Assembly (NCBI GenBank): GCA_026770585.1
Contig: MU646358.1
Coordinates: 978,236 to 999,618, forward strand
DNA: 21,383 nucleotides
Direction: 5' to 3'
From: Baffinella frigidus
Lineage: Eukaryota; Cryptophyceae; Cryptomonadales; Baffinellaceae
Part shown: one piece after another, positions 13,601 through 15,303 of the stretch
Layout: each line of letters opens with the position of its first letter
How positions within the stretch are numbered: position 1 is the stretch's first letter
Translations under genes and position numbers: made by a program
The notes under the pieces: model-generated
Databases searched by the model: none
Told to the model about the DNA's origin: nothing
The model's input: the letters and a program-made list of their open reading frames with translations, nothing else

Positions 13601-14483
13601 GGCAGTTTCGTATGAGCCCTGTGGTGGTCCTGGGGGGGGGGCAGTTTCTTATGAGCGAGGTACCCCTGTAGTCCATGACGAGCCTCAGGCCGTTAGACTG
13701 TTAGATCGACTGTACTCGGGGTGTACTCCTCACACCTGTGGTTCTTGCTAGCTACCTTTCCGTCCCACTTAGCAGCCACCGGGGGCGTCACGGATACAGT
13801 CCATCTAAACGATTTGTACTAGAATAGTATCCATTGCCCTGGAACCTAACCGGGATTTCACCTTGAATTCAAGGCGAGGCCGAGGTTTTACGATAGGGTT
13901 GAGGGTACAGGGCGTGGCATTTCTCGTACCGTGTGTTCCGTGATAGGTGACCACACATCGTAAAACCGCGGCCTCTTAGGGTCCAGGATAGGAACAGTCC
14001 TGATGCGCCAGTAACCTGTGTGTTCCGTGGTAGGTGCCACCAAATCGTAAAACCCAAGCCTCTTAGGTGTCAGCCTCGTATGGTTGATACGGCTTGGCAT
14101 TTCTCTGACCGTGTGTTCCGTGGTAGGTGCCAGCAAATCGTAAACCCCAAGCCTCTTAGGTGTCAGCCTCGTATGGTAGATACGGCTTGGGATTTCTCTG
14201 ACCGTGTGTTCCGTGGTAGGTGCCAGCAAATCGTAAAACCTTGGCCTCTTGGGTTTCAGCCTCGTATGGTTGATACGGCTTGACATTTCTCTGACCGTGT
14301 GTTCCGTGGTAGGTGCCAGCAAATCGTAAAACCTCGGCCTCTTGGGTTTCAGCCTCGTATGGTTGATACGGCTTGGGATTTCTCTGACCGTGTGTTGCGT
14401 GGTAGGTGACGGCGAGCCTCGGAGAGAGGGGGTCGATGCAGTTCTCGCAAGGCCCTGCAGGCTCCTTCGACGAATTCGAGTAG
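1178..14483 (+). CDS. Spliced gene of about 15 micro-exons; RelA/SpoT-like nucleotidyltransferase-fold protein (putative)
   Basis: The candidate exons are 1178-1273, 2392-2449, 3561-3621, 4327-4427, 4797-4913, 5667-5728, 6922-6976, 8529-8569, 8715-8770, 9104-9161, 10367-10461, 11926-12025, 12686-12739, 12855-12950 and 14442-14483. They total 1092 nt, keep one open frame and end in TAG. The best-supported part (8715-12739) reads in order: H-L-I-D-L-I-R followed by C-S-V-T-F; an acidic loop; A-R-V-K-N-G-F; G-Y-R-D-V-K-V-N-V; G-E-V-A-L; and H-E-L-Y-E-I-L-R. In RelA/SpoT synthetase-type domains the corresponding elements are the metal-binding D of the D-x-x-x-R strand, R-x-K-D, G-Y-x-S/D-L/V, E-x-Q and a later H in a helix. 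Those proteins use ATP and GDP/GTP to make (p)ppGpp, but many eukaryotic relatives have no known activity. Function is inference. Ends are uncertain: the true start may lie upstream, and the first four and last two exons are weaker than the middle. Some donors were chosen partly because they keep the frame. Confidence 0.6.
1283..1500. repeat. Degenerate telomere-like heptamer array (CCCGAAA, then CCCTCAA)
   Basis: The array drifts from CCCGAAA and CCGAAAG variants to CCCTGAA, CCCTACA and CCCTCAA. The minus-strand ORFs of 92 and 120 residues here are just translations of this repeat (GFRVSGFG-type peptides). Confidence 0.95.
1556..1694 (+). mobile_element. MITE family A, copy 1 (139 bp)
   Basis: It starts CCACACGGTGGGCTACGAGG and ends GTCCGTAGTCCACCGCGTGG, giving imperfect terminal inverted repeats of about 25 bp. 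Three more copies of near-identical length lie at 4156-4294, 5750-5888 and 14495-14629, all in the same orientation. It carries no coding capacity beyond the conserved stretch encoding V-D-F-R on translation, so it is a non-autonomous element. The superfamily is unknown. Confidence 0.85.
1855..1902. repeat. 18-bp stem hairpin
   Basis: GTCCCAACGAACCCGAAA at 1855-1872 is perfectly inverted at 1885-1902, with a 12-base loop. It lies directly left of the half-foldback at 1905-1985. Confidence 0.9.
1905..1985. mobile_element. Solo half-arm plus loop of the 2979-3203 foldback
   Basis: This stretch contains CGGTTTTCCGGTTTTGAAAA, GGACTTATAGGACGTGACAA and GATTTTAAATAGTACCAAGA, then the loop GGCGCAATTCTGGTAC. 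It matches one arm and the loop of the palindrome at 2979-3203. The opposite arm is absent. Confidence 0.85.
2164..2302 (-). mobile_element. MITE family B, copy 1 (139 bp)
   Basis: It is bounded by CACTTAGCAGC on the left and GTTGCTACGTGG on the right. The interior is shared with 10194-10331, 11068-11206 and 13765-13877, including GGATACAGTCCAT on the opposite strand and GAAATTCCGGTTGGAATCCA. Orientation is reversed relative to the 10194 copy. Confidence 0.8.
2350..2362 (+). pseudogene. Short upstream copy of the 2392 exon edge
   Basis: CACACAG at 2343-2349 followed by GCGGAGCTGGGGC mimics the acceptor and first bases of the exon at 2392 (CACAG, GAGGAGTTGGGGC). A second possible copy is CACAG followed by GAGGATCTGGGG at 2078-2094. 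The short length makes each match weak on its own. Confidence 0.4.
2392..2449 (+). CDS. Micro-exon (19 codons)
   Basis: The acceptor CTTAACACAG ends at 2391 and the donor CAAG|GTCTGG starts at 2450. It begins in phase 0 and ends with one base of a split codon. The peptide E-E-L-G-R-L-A-L-I-A-D-A-L-Q-F-Q-E-L-Q is helix-like and amphipathic. The sequence after the donor belongs to a dispersed repeat (also at 3634-3700), which supports ending the exon here although the frame stays open. Confidence 0.5.
2456..2530. repeat. Dispersed repeat shared with 3634-3700
   Basis: Both places contain CTGCCTCACTCGGGTT, then ACCG, TTCTCAA, TGACATGCT or GAGATGCT, and AATCCGTCA near the end. No element boundaries are clear. 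Confidence 0.6.
2797..2964. repeat. Pair of about 42-bp direct repeats
   Basis: ACGGGATCTGACAACGACTG and TGTACTGCTGCCCAGGCCGC near 2798-2838 recur at 2918-2959 with three differences. The intervening 80 bases show no clear structure. The 152-residue ORF across this region is probably an artefact of the duplication. Confidence 0.75.
2979..3203. mobile_element. Foldback palindrome of about 225 bp
   Basis: The left arm (AGAGCGTTTGCGGTAATTGT through AGTACCA) is inverted on the right (TTGGTACT through GCAAACGCTCTGC). Arms are about 105 bp with a loop of roughly 12 bases centred near 3091. Mismatches are few, so it is either young or maintained. A solo arm with the loop lies at 1905-1985. Confidence 0.95.
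3217..3252 (+). pseudogene. Acceptor-bearing 5' copy of the 3561 exon
   Basis: GTGCGGCAG followed by GCATC, then GTGCTGCTTCTCCCGGGTGG, parallels the exon at 3561 (GTGCGGCAG, GCATC, GTGGTGCTTCTCCCGGGTGG). It diverges after the GGTGG and meets a stop soon after. Confidence 0.65.
3466..3550. repeat. Tandem repeat of a TCTGGTTTATTTACTGATT-like unit
   Basis: Four A/T-rich units of roughly 17-24 bp, each with GGTTTATTTACT, stand immediately upstream of the 3561 exon acceptor. Confidence 0.85.
3561..3621 (+). CDS. Micro-exon (19 codons plus split codons)
   Basis: The acceptor CGTGCGGCAG ends at 3560 and the donor CGCAG|GTCCCC starts at 3622. The peptide reads I-E-S-V-V-L-L-P-G-G-E-A-E-C-R-Q-D-H-R, strand-like then charged. 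The leading GC completes the split codon from 2449, and the trailing AG passes on to 4327. Its 5' edge is duplicated at 3217 and its 3' edge at 3970-3998 (GAGGCCGAGTGTCGTCAGGA). Confidence 0.5.
3707..3815. repeat. 20-bp stem hairpin between 30-bp direct repeats
   Basis: CTTATCTCAGAAAACGAGTT at 3742-3761 is inverted at 3766-3785. The direct repeat GCGGGAAAG-N-GCCCGGGATCACCT-N-ACTC lies at 3710-3739 and again at 3787-3816. The layout looks like a hairpin insertion with a long target duplication. Confidence 0.9.
3828..3964. mobile_element. Foldback element (137 bp) with ACTACAC core
   Basis: ATCTCCACAAAAGTAT through AACGAAATTTACTACAC is inverted at 3913-3964, ending TGTATGGAGAT. The loop is about 33 bases. 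The ends of the inner arms (TTACTACACAA) are shared with the foldbacks at 8196-8328 and 10765-10955. Confidence 0.9.
3970..3998 (+). pseudogene. 3' edge copy of the 3561 exon
   Basis: GAGGCCGAGTGTCGTCAGGA followed by CCACCGCAG matches the end of the exon at 3561-3621 with one difference, but ATCCC rather than a GT donor follows. Confidence 0.65.
4156..4294 (+). mobile_element. MITE family A, copy 2 (139 bp)
   Basis: Same ends and length as 1556-1694: CCACACGGTGGGCTTCGAGG and GTCCGTAGTCCACCGTGTGG. It ends 32 bases before the candidate exon at 4327. Confidence 0.85.
4327..4427 (+). CDS. Candidate exon containing an in-frame hairpin insertion
   Basis: The acceptor GTCTTCCTTACAG is strong. The peptide begins L-F-R-Y-L-K-T-T-P-H-R and ends L-N-T-T-P-H-R: the same 25-bp segment occurs at 4337-4361 and 4403-4427, with an inverted copy at 4369-4392 between them. 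The spacing is 66 bp, so the frame stays open through the hairpin. Either a GC donor after CGAG (4428) or a GT donor after CGAGGC (4430) could end it. Only the first fits the phase of 4797. It may be a disrupted exon rather than a working one. Confidence 0.4.
4338..4432. repeat. 24-bp stem hairpin plus third direct copy
   Basis: ACCTGAAAACCACACCACAT at the start of the arm 4338-4361 is inverted at 4369-4392, with a 7-base loop ACTATTC. A third copy in direct orientation follows at 4404-4428. Confidence 0.95.
4797..4913 (+). CDS. Micro-exon (38 codons); 5' boundary uncertain
   Basis: The donor TTCTACG|GTCGAC at 4914 leaves one base, which with the AT at 5667 makes an Asp codon. The frame is open back to 4787, and CGCTTCAG ends at 4796. 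The peptide includes A-A-A-I-K-P-Q-L-L-Q-T-P-D-N-R-E-F-Y. An 18-bp segment, GGCAGGGTTGGGAACGCG at 4844-4861, has an upstream partner at 4748-4765 that follows GTTGCAGATGAGTGCC in the same frame. The original exon may therefore have begun at 4724 and been split by a 96-bp duplication. Confidence 0.55.
4914..5338. other. Intron sequence with no recognised content
   Basis: I see no element, array or exon here apart from short complementary stretches such as GGGATCCCCAGTGGGGATCCC at 5299-5319, a perfect 10-bp stem with a single-base loop. Confidence 0.5.
5339..5406. repeat. Heptamer array (CCCTAAA, CCCTCAA)
   Basis: C-strand telomere-like heptamers run straight into the acceptor-like CCCCGCAG at 5409, so the array doubles as its C-rich tract. 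Confidence 0.95.
5410..5542 (+). pseudogene. Two acceptor-bearing 5' copies of the 5667 exon
   Basis: CCCCGCAG at 5402-5409 and GCTGCGCAG at 5511-5519 are each followed by A-C/T-CTGAACGTGTACCTGAA, the start of the exon at 5667. The first copy matches for about 40 bases (through CTGCGGTGCAT). The second matches for about 20. Confidence 0.8.
5548..5655. repeat. Heptamer array (CCCTCAA, with CCCTACA)
   Basis: About fifteen C-strand heptamers lie between the second exon-edge copy and the exon at 5667. The last repeat is about 10 bases from the acceptor. Confidence 0.95.
5667..5728 (+). CDS. Micro-exon with GC donor (20 codons plus split codon)
   Basis: The acceptor CTATCCCCGCAG ends at 5666. 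The exon ends CCGTTCCAG at 5728, followed by GCGAGA, a good GC-type donor. The peptide is L-N-V-Y-L-N-Q-L-R-C-I-A-N-L-V-D-P-P-F-Q. Two 5' copies (5410, 5520) and two 3' copies with the same GC donor (6258-6296, 6390-6410) flank it, so both splice edges have been duplicated. The intact version is the only one with both edges. Confidence 0.65.
5750..5888 (+). mobile_element. MITE family A, copy 3 (139 bp)
   Basis: It starts CCACTCGGTGGGCTACGAGG and ends GTTCGTAGTCCACCGTGTGG. It sits 21 bases downstream of the GC donor at 5729. Confidence 0.85.
6136..6239 (+). mobile_element. MITE family C, copy 1 (104 bp)
   Basis: The terminal inverted repeats are TATCCCTTAAGTGGC and GCCACTTAAGGGATA in most copies; here the right end reads CGCCACTTAAGGGATA. 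The interior CGCCCTACGGTAGGG, CCTAGGACCTGCCTAGG is shared with copies at 11787, 14683, 14915 and 15548. The flanking TA at both ends would fit a TA target duplication of the mariner/Stowaway type, which is inference. Confidence 0.85.
6258..6410 (+). pseudogene. Two donor-bearing 3' copies of the 5667 exon
   Basis: 6258-6296 matches the last 39 bases of the exon and stays in frame (L-R-W-I-A-T-I-V-D-P-P-F-Q). 6390-6410 matches only the last 21. Both are followed by GCGAGA. Neither has an acceptor copy. Confidence 0.75.
6840..6898. repeat. (CT)n microsatellite
   Basis: A run of CT with occasional G and C substitutions ends about 20 bases before the acceptor at 6921, so it may act as a polypyrimidine tract. 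Confidence 0.95.
6922..6976 (+). CDS. Micro-exon (18 codons plus one base)
   Basis: The acceptor TGTCTCTCGCAG ends at 6921 and the donor TCCG|GTGAGC, close to consensus, starts at 6977. The peptide is R-T-L-R-Q-V-F-E-P-L-G-S-N-V-T-F-Q-S. Its last base joins the GG at 8529 to give Gly. A MITE begins 10 bases past the donor. Confidence 0.65.
6987..7147 (+). mobile_element. MITE family D, copy 1 (161 bp)
   Basis: The ends are CCACACAGAGGGCTACCAAG and CTTCGAAGTCCGCTGTGTGG. The interior has TAGGAACCCCCCTATGTCCC and CTACCGTAGGGTCCTAGG. Other copies are at 7568-7722 and 15304-15465 (reversed). Confidence 0.85.
7300..7425. repeat. 40-bp minisatellite, about three units
   Basis: CAGTCCCGTGTAGGATGACC-type units recur with a 40-base period; the CGT in each falls at 7321, 7361 and 7401. 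Confidence 0.85.
7459..7520. repeat. Short tandem repeat, CCTTTTCGTACA
   Basis: Three copies of GCCTTTTCGTACA, the first and third preceded by GTG, occur within 62 bases. Confidence 0.85.
7568..7722 (+). mobile_element. MITE family D, copy 2 (155 bp)
   Basis: It starts CCACACAGCGGGCTACCAAC and ends TTTGGCTGTGTGG, a diverged right end. The interior CCGTAGGAACGACCCTGTGT and CTACCGTAGGGTCCTAGG matches 6987-7147. A related interior fragment without ends lies at about 7838-7905. Confidence 0.75.
7838..7905. mobile_element. Fragment related to MITE family D interior
   Basis: ATCCGTAGGAACCCCCCTAT, GTTCCTACGG and CCGTAGGGCC match the centre of family D, but no terminal repeats are visible. Confidence 0.5.
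8040..8528. repeat. Diverged tandem repeat containing GGGGTTTGGCCAAAATGGTC
   Basis: Units with ATTCTACGAA, CGGGGTTTG-CCA-AA, GGTCAA and a GGGTGAGTGG or GGCTGAGCGGTGGGCCCC tail recur three to four times. The foldback at 8196-8328 interrupts one unit. The last unit ends at the acceptor of the 8529 exon. Confidence 0.65.
8196..8328. mobile_element. Foldback element (133 bp) with ACTACAC core
   Basis: CTTATCCGGGAACAAGTATT through ATTACTACACAA is inverted at about 8272-8328, ending TACCTGTTCCCGGATAAG. Arms are about 57 bases and the loop about 19. Confidence 0.9.
8529..8569 (+). CDS. Micro-exon with GC donor (13 codons)
   Basis: The acceptor CTTGCCACCAG ends at 8528. The exon ends AAAGCCCAG, followed by GCACGC, a GC-type donor. 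The peptide is P-L-K-N-V-V-R-S-R-A-K-A-Q, basic. Related domains carry a comparable L-K-S-x-x-R-x-x-x-K segment just before the D-Y-G and D-x-x-R part, which matches its place here. Confidence 0.6.
8606..8665. repeat. Two adjacent short hairpins, TCTGGATT...AATCCAGA
   Basis: CTGGATTTGACCAGC-T/A-AATCCAG occurs twice in tandem. Each copy can fold into a stem of 7-8 bp. Confidence 0.85.
8715..8770 (+). CDS. Micro-exon with D-L-I-R strand
   Basis: The acceptor CCAATGCAG ends at 8714 and the donor ATCAG|GTCTCA starts at 8771. The peptide is S-D-Y-G-E-C-Q-W-P-T-S-A-H-L-I-D-L-I, with a trailing AG that joins the G at 9104 to make Arg. D-Y-G followed by D-L-I-R is typical of the strand carrying the metal-binding Asp in RelA/SpoT-type nucleotidyltransferases. 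A CCCTGA-type array begins within five bases of the donor. Confidence 0.7.
8775..8872. repeat. Heptamer-like array (CCCTGAC, CCCTAAA, CCCTGGA)
   Basis: Degenerate C-strand repeats start almost at the 5' splice site of the preceding exon and drift through CCCTGATC to CCCTGGA. Confidence 0.9.
9104..9161 (+). CDS. Micro-exon: C-S-V-T-F strand and helix
   Basis: The acceptor GGGTTTGCAG ends at 9103 and the donor CTGCAG|GTGCTT starts at 9162. The peptide is C-S-V-T-F-Q-T-A-A-E-L-A-E-G-L-S-L-L-Q. Joined to the previous exon it gives D-L-I-R-C-S-V-T-F then a helix, the order expected in this fold. A GA-rich array begins about 15 bases past the donor. Confidence 0.7.
9177..9306. repeat. (GA)n and GGGA-rich tandem array
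   Basis: Purine-only units separated by CACCAG recur four times, each made of GAGAGAGAGGGAGGGAGGG-like sequence. Confidence 0.95.
9394..9420 (+). pseudogene. 5' edge copy of the 10367 exon
   Basis: TTTCCCAGTAG followed by GCAGCGGGGGGGCAGGGGAC matches the exon start (GCTGCCGCGGGGGGGCAGGG) with a small deletion, and diverges after GGCGGAC. Confidence 0.65.
9450..9630. mobile_element. Foldback insertion with internal 31-bp tandem repeat
   Basis: AAGAATTTATTAAAAGGATT near 9457 is inverted near 9586-9610. Between the arms is a 31-bp unit, AACCATTTAAGAAGATA followed by GGGAAGTTACTAT, in 2.6 copies (9496, 9527, 9558). It interrupts the TTCTC/CGAGTAGACC sequence that is uninterrupted at 9322-9340. 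Confidence 0.8.
9877..10003. repeat. Heptamer array (CCCTACA), about 17 units
   Basis: This is a nearly pure CCCTACA array with a few CCCTGCA and CCCTACG units, ending shortly before the acceptor-like CTTTCCCTGCAG at 10016. Confidence 0.97.
10017..10053 (+). pseudogene. Acceptor-bearing 5' copy of the 10367 exon
   Basis: CTTTCCCTGCAG is followed by GCCGCCGCGGGGGGGCAGGG and GCGGCGGACGAATAA. It matches the first part of the exon at 10367, then stops in frame. Confidence 0.75.
10194..10331 (+). mobile_element. MITE family B, copy 2 (138 bp)
   Basis: The ends are CCACTTAGCAGCCGCC and GCTGCTAAGTGG. It splits a sequence, CCTTTCCGTCC and CTGA-TCATCTCCT, that is uninterrupted at 9721-9745 in the neighbouring repeat unit, so full and empty sites can be compared in one molecule. 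Confidence 0.9.
10367..10461 (+). CDS. Micro-exon: acidic loop then R-V-K-N strand
   Basis: The acceptor GATCCCTGCAG ends at 10366 and the donor GGGAGG|GTGCGC starts at 10462. It runs from phase 0 to two trailing bases (GG), which with the G at 11926 make the Gly of G-Y-R-D. The peptide is a Gly/Ala/Gln-rich loop, D-D-M-N-G-G, then F-E-I-A-R-V-K-N-G-F-A-A-G-K-G. R-V-K-N/D preceding G-Y-R-D is characteristic of the family. At least two broken copies of its 5' edge precede it. Confidence 0.7.
10470..10545. repeat. Heptamer array (CCCTAAA, CCCGAAA)
   Basis: Starts eight bases after the donor at 10462 and drifts from CCCTAAA to CCCGAAA. Confidence 0.93.
10547..10616. repeat. (CA)n microsatellite
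   Basis: An imperfect then perfect CA run follows directly on the heptamer array. Confidence 0.97.
10765..10955. mobile_element. Diverged foldback element (191 bp)
   Basis: CCACTCGAGAAT and GGGGCCTATT near the left end pair with AATAGGCCCC and ATTCTCGTGTGG at the right. The interior holds GCAATGAAATTTACTACACA, which is also in the foldbacks at 3828 and 8196. The 95-residue ORF here lies within this element. Confidence 0.7.
11068..11206 (-). mobile_element. MITE family B, copy 3 (139 bp)
   Basis: It runs from CCACTTAGCAACG to GGCTGCTAAGTGG and contains GAAATTCCGGTTGGAATCCA and GGACTGTATCCGTGAAGCCC, as at 2164-2302. Confidence 0.85.
11287..11352 (+). pseudogene. Long degenerate copy of the 11926 exon
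   Basis: TTTCGTGCAG precedes GCATCGGGGCGTGAAAGTGA. The copy follows the exon for about 65 bases (…F-L-S-A-Q-G-F-A-L-I), but Y-R-D has become H-R-G, the G-E-V segment is lost and there is no donor. Confidence 0.8.
11473..11694 (+). pseudogene. Two further 5' copies of the 11926 exon around a hairpin
   Basis: TTTGCTGGTGGCAG/GTATCGGGACGT ends at 11484, and TTTGCTGGTGTCAG/GTATCGCGACGT begins its exon-like part at 11662. The second runs on as K-V-K-V-V-F-P then a stop. The palindromic insertion at 11490-11647 separates them. Confidence 0.75.
11490..11647. mobile_element. Foldback insertion (158 bp) between direct repeats
   Basis: CATCTTCTATGGGTTGGAAC at the left end is perfectly inverted at the right, with arms of 31 bases. 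The direct repeat TTTGCTGGTG-N-CAGGTATCG then GACGT, about 26 bp, flanks it. Its interior, AACACGCAAGGCAGTCACGA and CCGTCTGGCTTCGGCG, recurs at 12489-12532 and, inverted, at 13058-13104. Confidence 0.85.
11787..11891 (+). mobile_element. MITE family C, copy 2 (105 bp)
   Basis: TATCCCTTAAGTGGCGAGTA at the left and TCGCCACTTAAGGGATA at the right. It ends 34 bases before the acceptor of the 11926 exon. Confidence 0.9.
11926..12025 (+). CDS. Micro-exon: G-Y-R-D-V strand and G-E-V strand
   Basis: The acceptor GCTTGCGTGCAG ends at 11925 and the donor TACAAG|GTGCCT starts at 12026. The peptide is Y-R-D-V-K-V-N-V-V-F, then S-A-Q-G-F-A-L-I-G-E-V-A-L, then L-T-P-L-V-E-Y-K. In RelA/SpoT-type domains the second strand is E-V/I-Q-L/I. 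Here the Glu is kept but Gln is Ala. Three degenerate copies precede it (11287, 11473, 11662), and a CCCTCCA array starts about six bases beyond the donor. This is the strongest single exon in the gene. Confidence 0.75.
12031..12150. repeat. Heptamer array (CCCTCCA), about 16 units
   Basis: A nearly pure CCCTCCA array bounded by CCCTACA units, beginning almost at the splice donor. ORFs over it encode S-T-L-H-P-P-type repeats and are not genes. Confidence 0.97.
12198..12366. mobile_element. Foldback element (169 bp) with inner hairpin
   Basis: GAGGCTATCCATGCGAACAG is inverted at the right end (CTGTTCGCATGGATAGCCTC). A second inverted pair, TGATCACGTTT and AAACGTGATCA, lies inside it. Confidence 0.9.
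12377..12640. repeat. Three direct repeats of TTTTTTGATGCCCATAAAATCG
   Basis: TTTGATGCCCATAAAATCGC occurs at about 12386, 12558 and 12588. The first and third continue with GAAAACCCCTCAGCA and CTGAATTTGGCG for about 60 bp. The segment at 12440-12546 lies between them, as if inserted with a long target duplication. Confidence 0.9.
12440..12546 (+). repeat. Element fragment, inverted partner at 13035-13147
   Basis: GGGCGAATGCGAGCTTTGTG, TCTGCGTACTTGGTGCCAGC, GGGTGCTAGGAACACGCAAG and GCAGTCACGACCGACCGTCT all recur on the opposite strand at 13035-13147. Part is also inside the foldback at 11490-11647. The shared ORF peptide is a by-product of the duplication. Confidence 0.85.
12686..12739 (+). 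CDS. Micro-exon: H-E-L-Y-E helix
   Basis: The acceptor CGTGTTGCAG ends at 12685 and the donor CGAGAG|GTAAGC, a full consensus, starts at 12740. Phase is 0 at both ends, 18 codons: E-R-T-H-E-L-Y-E-I-L-R-E-K-A-F-F-R-E. It follows L-V-E-Y-K in register, giving the K-x-x-x-H-x-L-Y-E pattern that closes RelA/SpoT-like domains in eukaryotic proteins. Confidence 0.75.
12855..12950 (+). CDS. Candidate micro-exon (32 codons)
   Basis: The preceding AATAAATAAG is a weak acceptor, while the donor TTAGAG|GTGAGC is strong. The peptide includes G-L-E-H-A-A-R-D-L-Y-Y-Y-H-H-G-R-D-V and F-E-Q-N-L-E. Phase 0 at both ends suits its neighbours. The intron before it would be 115 bases. It is less certain than the exons upstream. 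Confidence 0.45.
13035..13147 (-). repeat. Inverted partner of 12440-12546
   Basis: Reverse complement of the earlier fragment, extended by GGAACAGCCCCGCCGGCAGG, which also matches the inside of the foldback at 11490-11647. Confidence 0.85.
13200..13430. other. No gene seen; MITE-like palindromic fragments
   Basis: Short pieces resembling family D interior (TAGGGGGGTCCTACATTCCT, CTACCGTGGTCCT) occur but lack ends. No exon is evident. Confidence 0.4.
13410..13710. repeat. Rearranged family E repeats
   Basis: TACAGGGGTACTTCGCTCAT, several GGGGGGGCAGTTTCTTATGA stretches, and three copies of GAGCCT-GGGCCGTTAGACCGTTA in mixed orders. They match the ends of the palindromes at 15883-16004 and 17643-17950. 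Confidence 0.75.
13765..13877 (+). mobile_element. MITE family B, copy 4, right end missing
   Basis: CCACTTAGCAGCCACCGGGG, GGATACAGTCCATCTAAACG and TTCACCTTGAATTCAAGGCG match copy 2, but the expected right terminus is replaced by the start of the 93-bp tandem repeat. Confidence 0.85.
13885..14415. repeat. 93-bp tandem repeat, about 5.5 units
   Basis: GTGTGTTCCG starts at 13931, 14018, 14111, 14204, 14297 and 14390 (TGCG in the last): spacings 87, then 93 four times. Each unit also carries GGTAGGTGCCAGCAAATCGT and CAGCCTCGTATGGTTGATAC. Because 93 is 31 codons, both strands show long repetitive ORFs (244 residues on the minus strand). I do not call these genes. Confidence 0.95.
14442..14483 (+). 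CDS. Possible terminal micro-exon
   Basis: GGTCGATGCAG ends at 14441, then 13 codons and TAG: F-S-Q-G-P-A-G-S-F-D-E-F-E. Phase 0 suits the exon at 12950. The ending is repeated downstream as N-S-F-D-E-F-E-stop at 14659-14682 and in weaker form near 14748-14770 and 15047-15061, the same edge duplication seen at other exons. It is short, so chance is possible. Confidence 0.4.
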   Translation, partial: FSQGPAGSFDEFE

Positions 14484-14494
14484 ATCGCGTACAA

Positions 14495-14629
14495 CCACAC
14501 GGCGGGCTTCGAGGGGTTCGTTGGGCCTGGATTCGGGGGTACGTGACCAAATTGCACCAGAAAATGTCTAAAGTTGAATGCATCGAGGCAAGTTGACTTT
14601 TGATGAAAGGTTCGTAGTCCACCCTGTGG
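14495..14629 (+). mobile_element. MITE family A, copy 4 (135 bp)
   Basis: It starts CCACACGGCGGGCTTCGAGG and ends GTTCGTAGTCCACCCTGTGG. It lies 12 bases beyond the candidate stop codon. Confidence 0.85.
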
Positions 14630-14682
14630 GGAGGAAGAGGTCGGGAAAGAGCACCGAAAACTCCTTCGATGAGTTCGAATAG

Positions 14683-14747
14683 TATCCCTTAAGTGGCCAG
14701 TGGGCTCATACGCCCTACCGTAGGGCCCTAGGACCTGCCTAGGACCT
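14683..14747 (+). mobile_element. MITE family C, copy 3, left half only
   Basis: TATCCCTTAAGTGGCCAGTG through CTAGGACCTGCCTAGGACCT matches the left two-thirds of the family; the right terminal repeat is missing. Confidence 0.8.
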
Positions 14748-14914
14748 CCTGCTCCGACAAATTCGGATAGTTGACGAAAGTTGAGAGGTTCGGAGTCCCC
14801 CGAGGGTGACAACACGTGCAAGGCAGAGATTGGAAGAGAGCACCGTCCTCAGGGGACAGTGCTCTAAGGCGCCTGCGACGGATAGTGAATTTTCGGTGCC
14901 AGACCGGCCAATCA

Positions 14915-15018
14915 TATCCCTTAAGTGACCAGTAGGCTCATACGCCCTACCGTAGGGCCCTAGGACCTGCCTAGGGCTTCCACGGGTGATTATTCGCCCG
15001 TTGGTCACTTAAGGGATA
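14915..15018 (+). mobile_element. MITE family C, copy 4 (104 bp)
   Basis: TATCCCTTAAGTGACCAGTA on the left and TTGGTCACTTAAGGGATA on the right. Both ends carry the same compensating change (GTGAC/GTCAC), so the inverted ends remain matched. Confidence 0.9.
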
Positions 15019-15152
15019 CATAGAGGAAGAGATCGAGAGATCGAGAGCCTTCGACGAATAGTGAATTTTCTCGAGAGACATGTACAGCTGTAACCGTGCG
15101 AGACATGTGCGCCCAGTGACAAGACCGAACAAACCTCCTCGGCGGATACATG

Positions 15153-15251
15153 TATCCCTCAAGTGGCGAGGGGGTCATATCTGACGCCCAGCAGGTCGTA
15201 GGCCCCTACCCGACGTAAGAGCGTGAGAGGCTACTCGCCACTGAAGGGATA
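15153..15251 (+). mobile_element. Diverged MITE with family C ends (99 bp)
   Basis: The ends TATCCCTCAAGTGGCGAG and CTCGCCACTGAAGGGATA are family C-like, but the interior (GACGCCCAGCAGGTCGTAGG) differs from other copies. Confidence 0.75.
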
Positions 15252-15269
15252 CGGAAGAGATCGGGAAAG

Positions 15270-15294
15270 AGCACCGTCCCCAGGGGACGGTGCT
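15270..15294. repeat. Perfect 12-bp stem, single-base loop
   Basis: AGCACCGTCCCC-A-GGGGACGGTGCT. A variant with a mismatched stem (AGCACCGTCCTC, GGGGACAGTGCT) lies at 14839-14863. Confidence 0.85.
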
Positions 15295-15303
15295 TTCGAC
15301 CCA

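Noticed and set aside
13888-14622. 244-residue minus-strand ORF
   Set aside because: It is a translation of the 93-bp tandem repeat and the adjacent family A MITE; the frame is open because 93 is a multiple of three.
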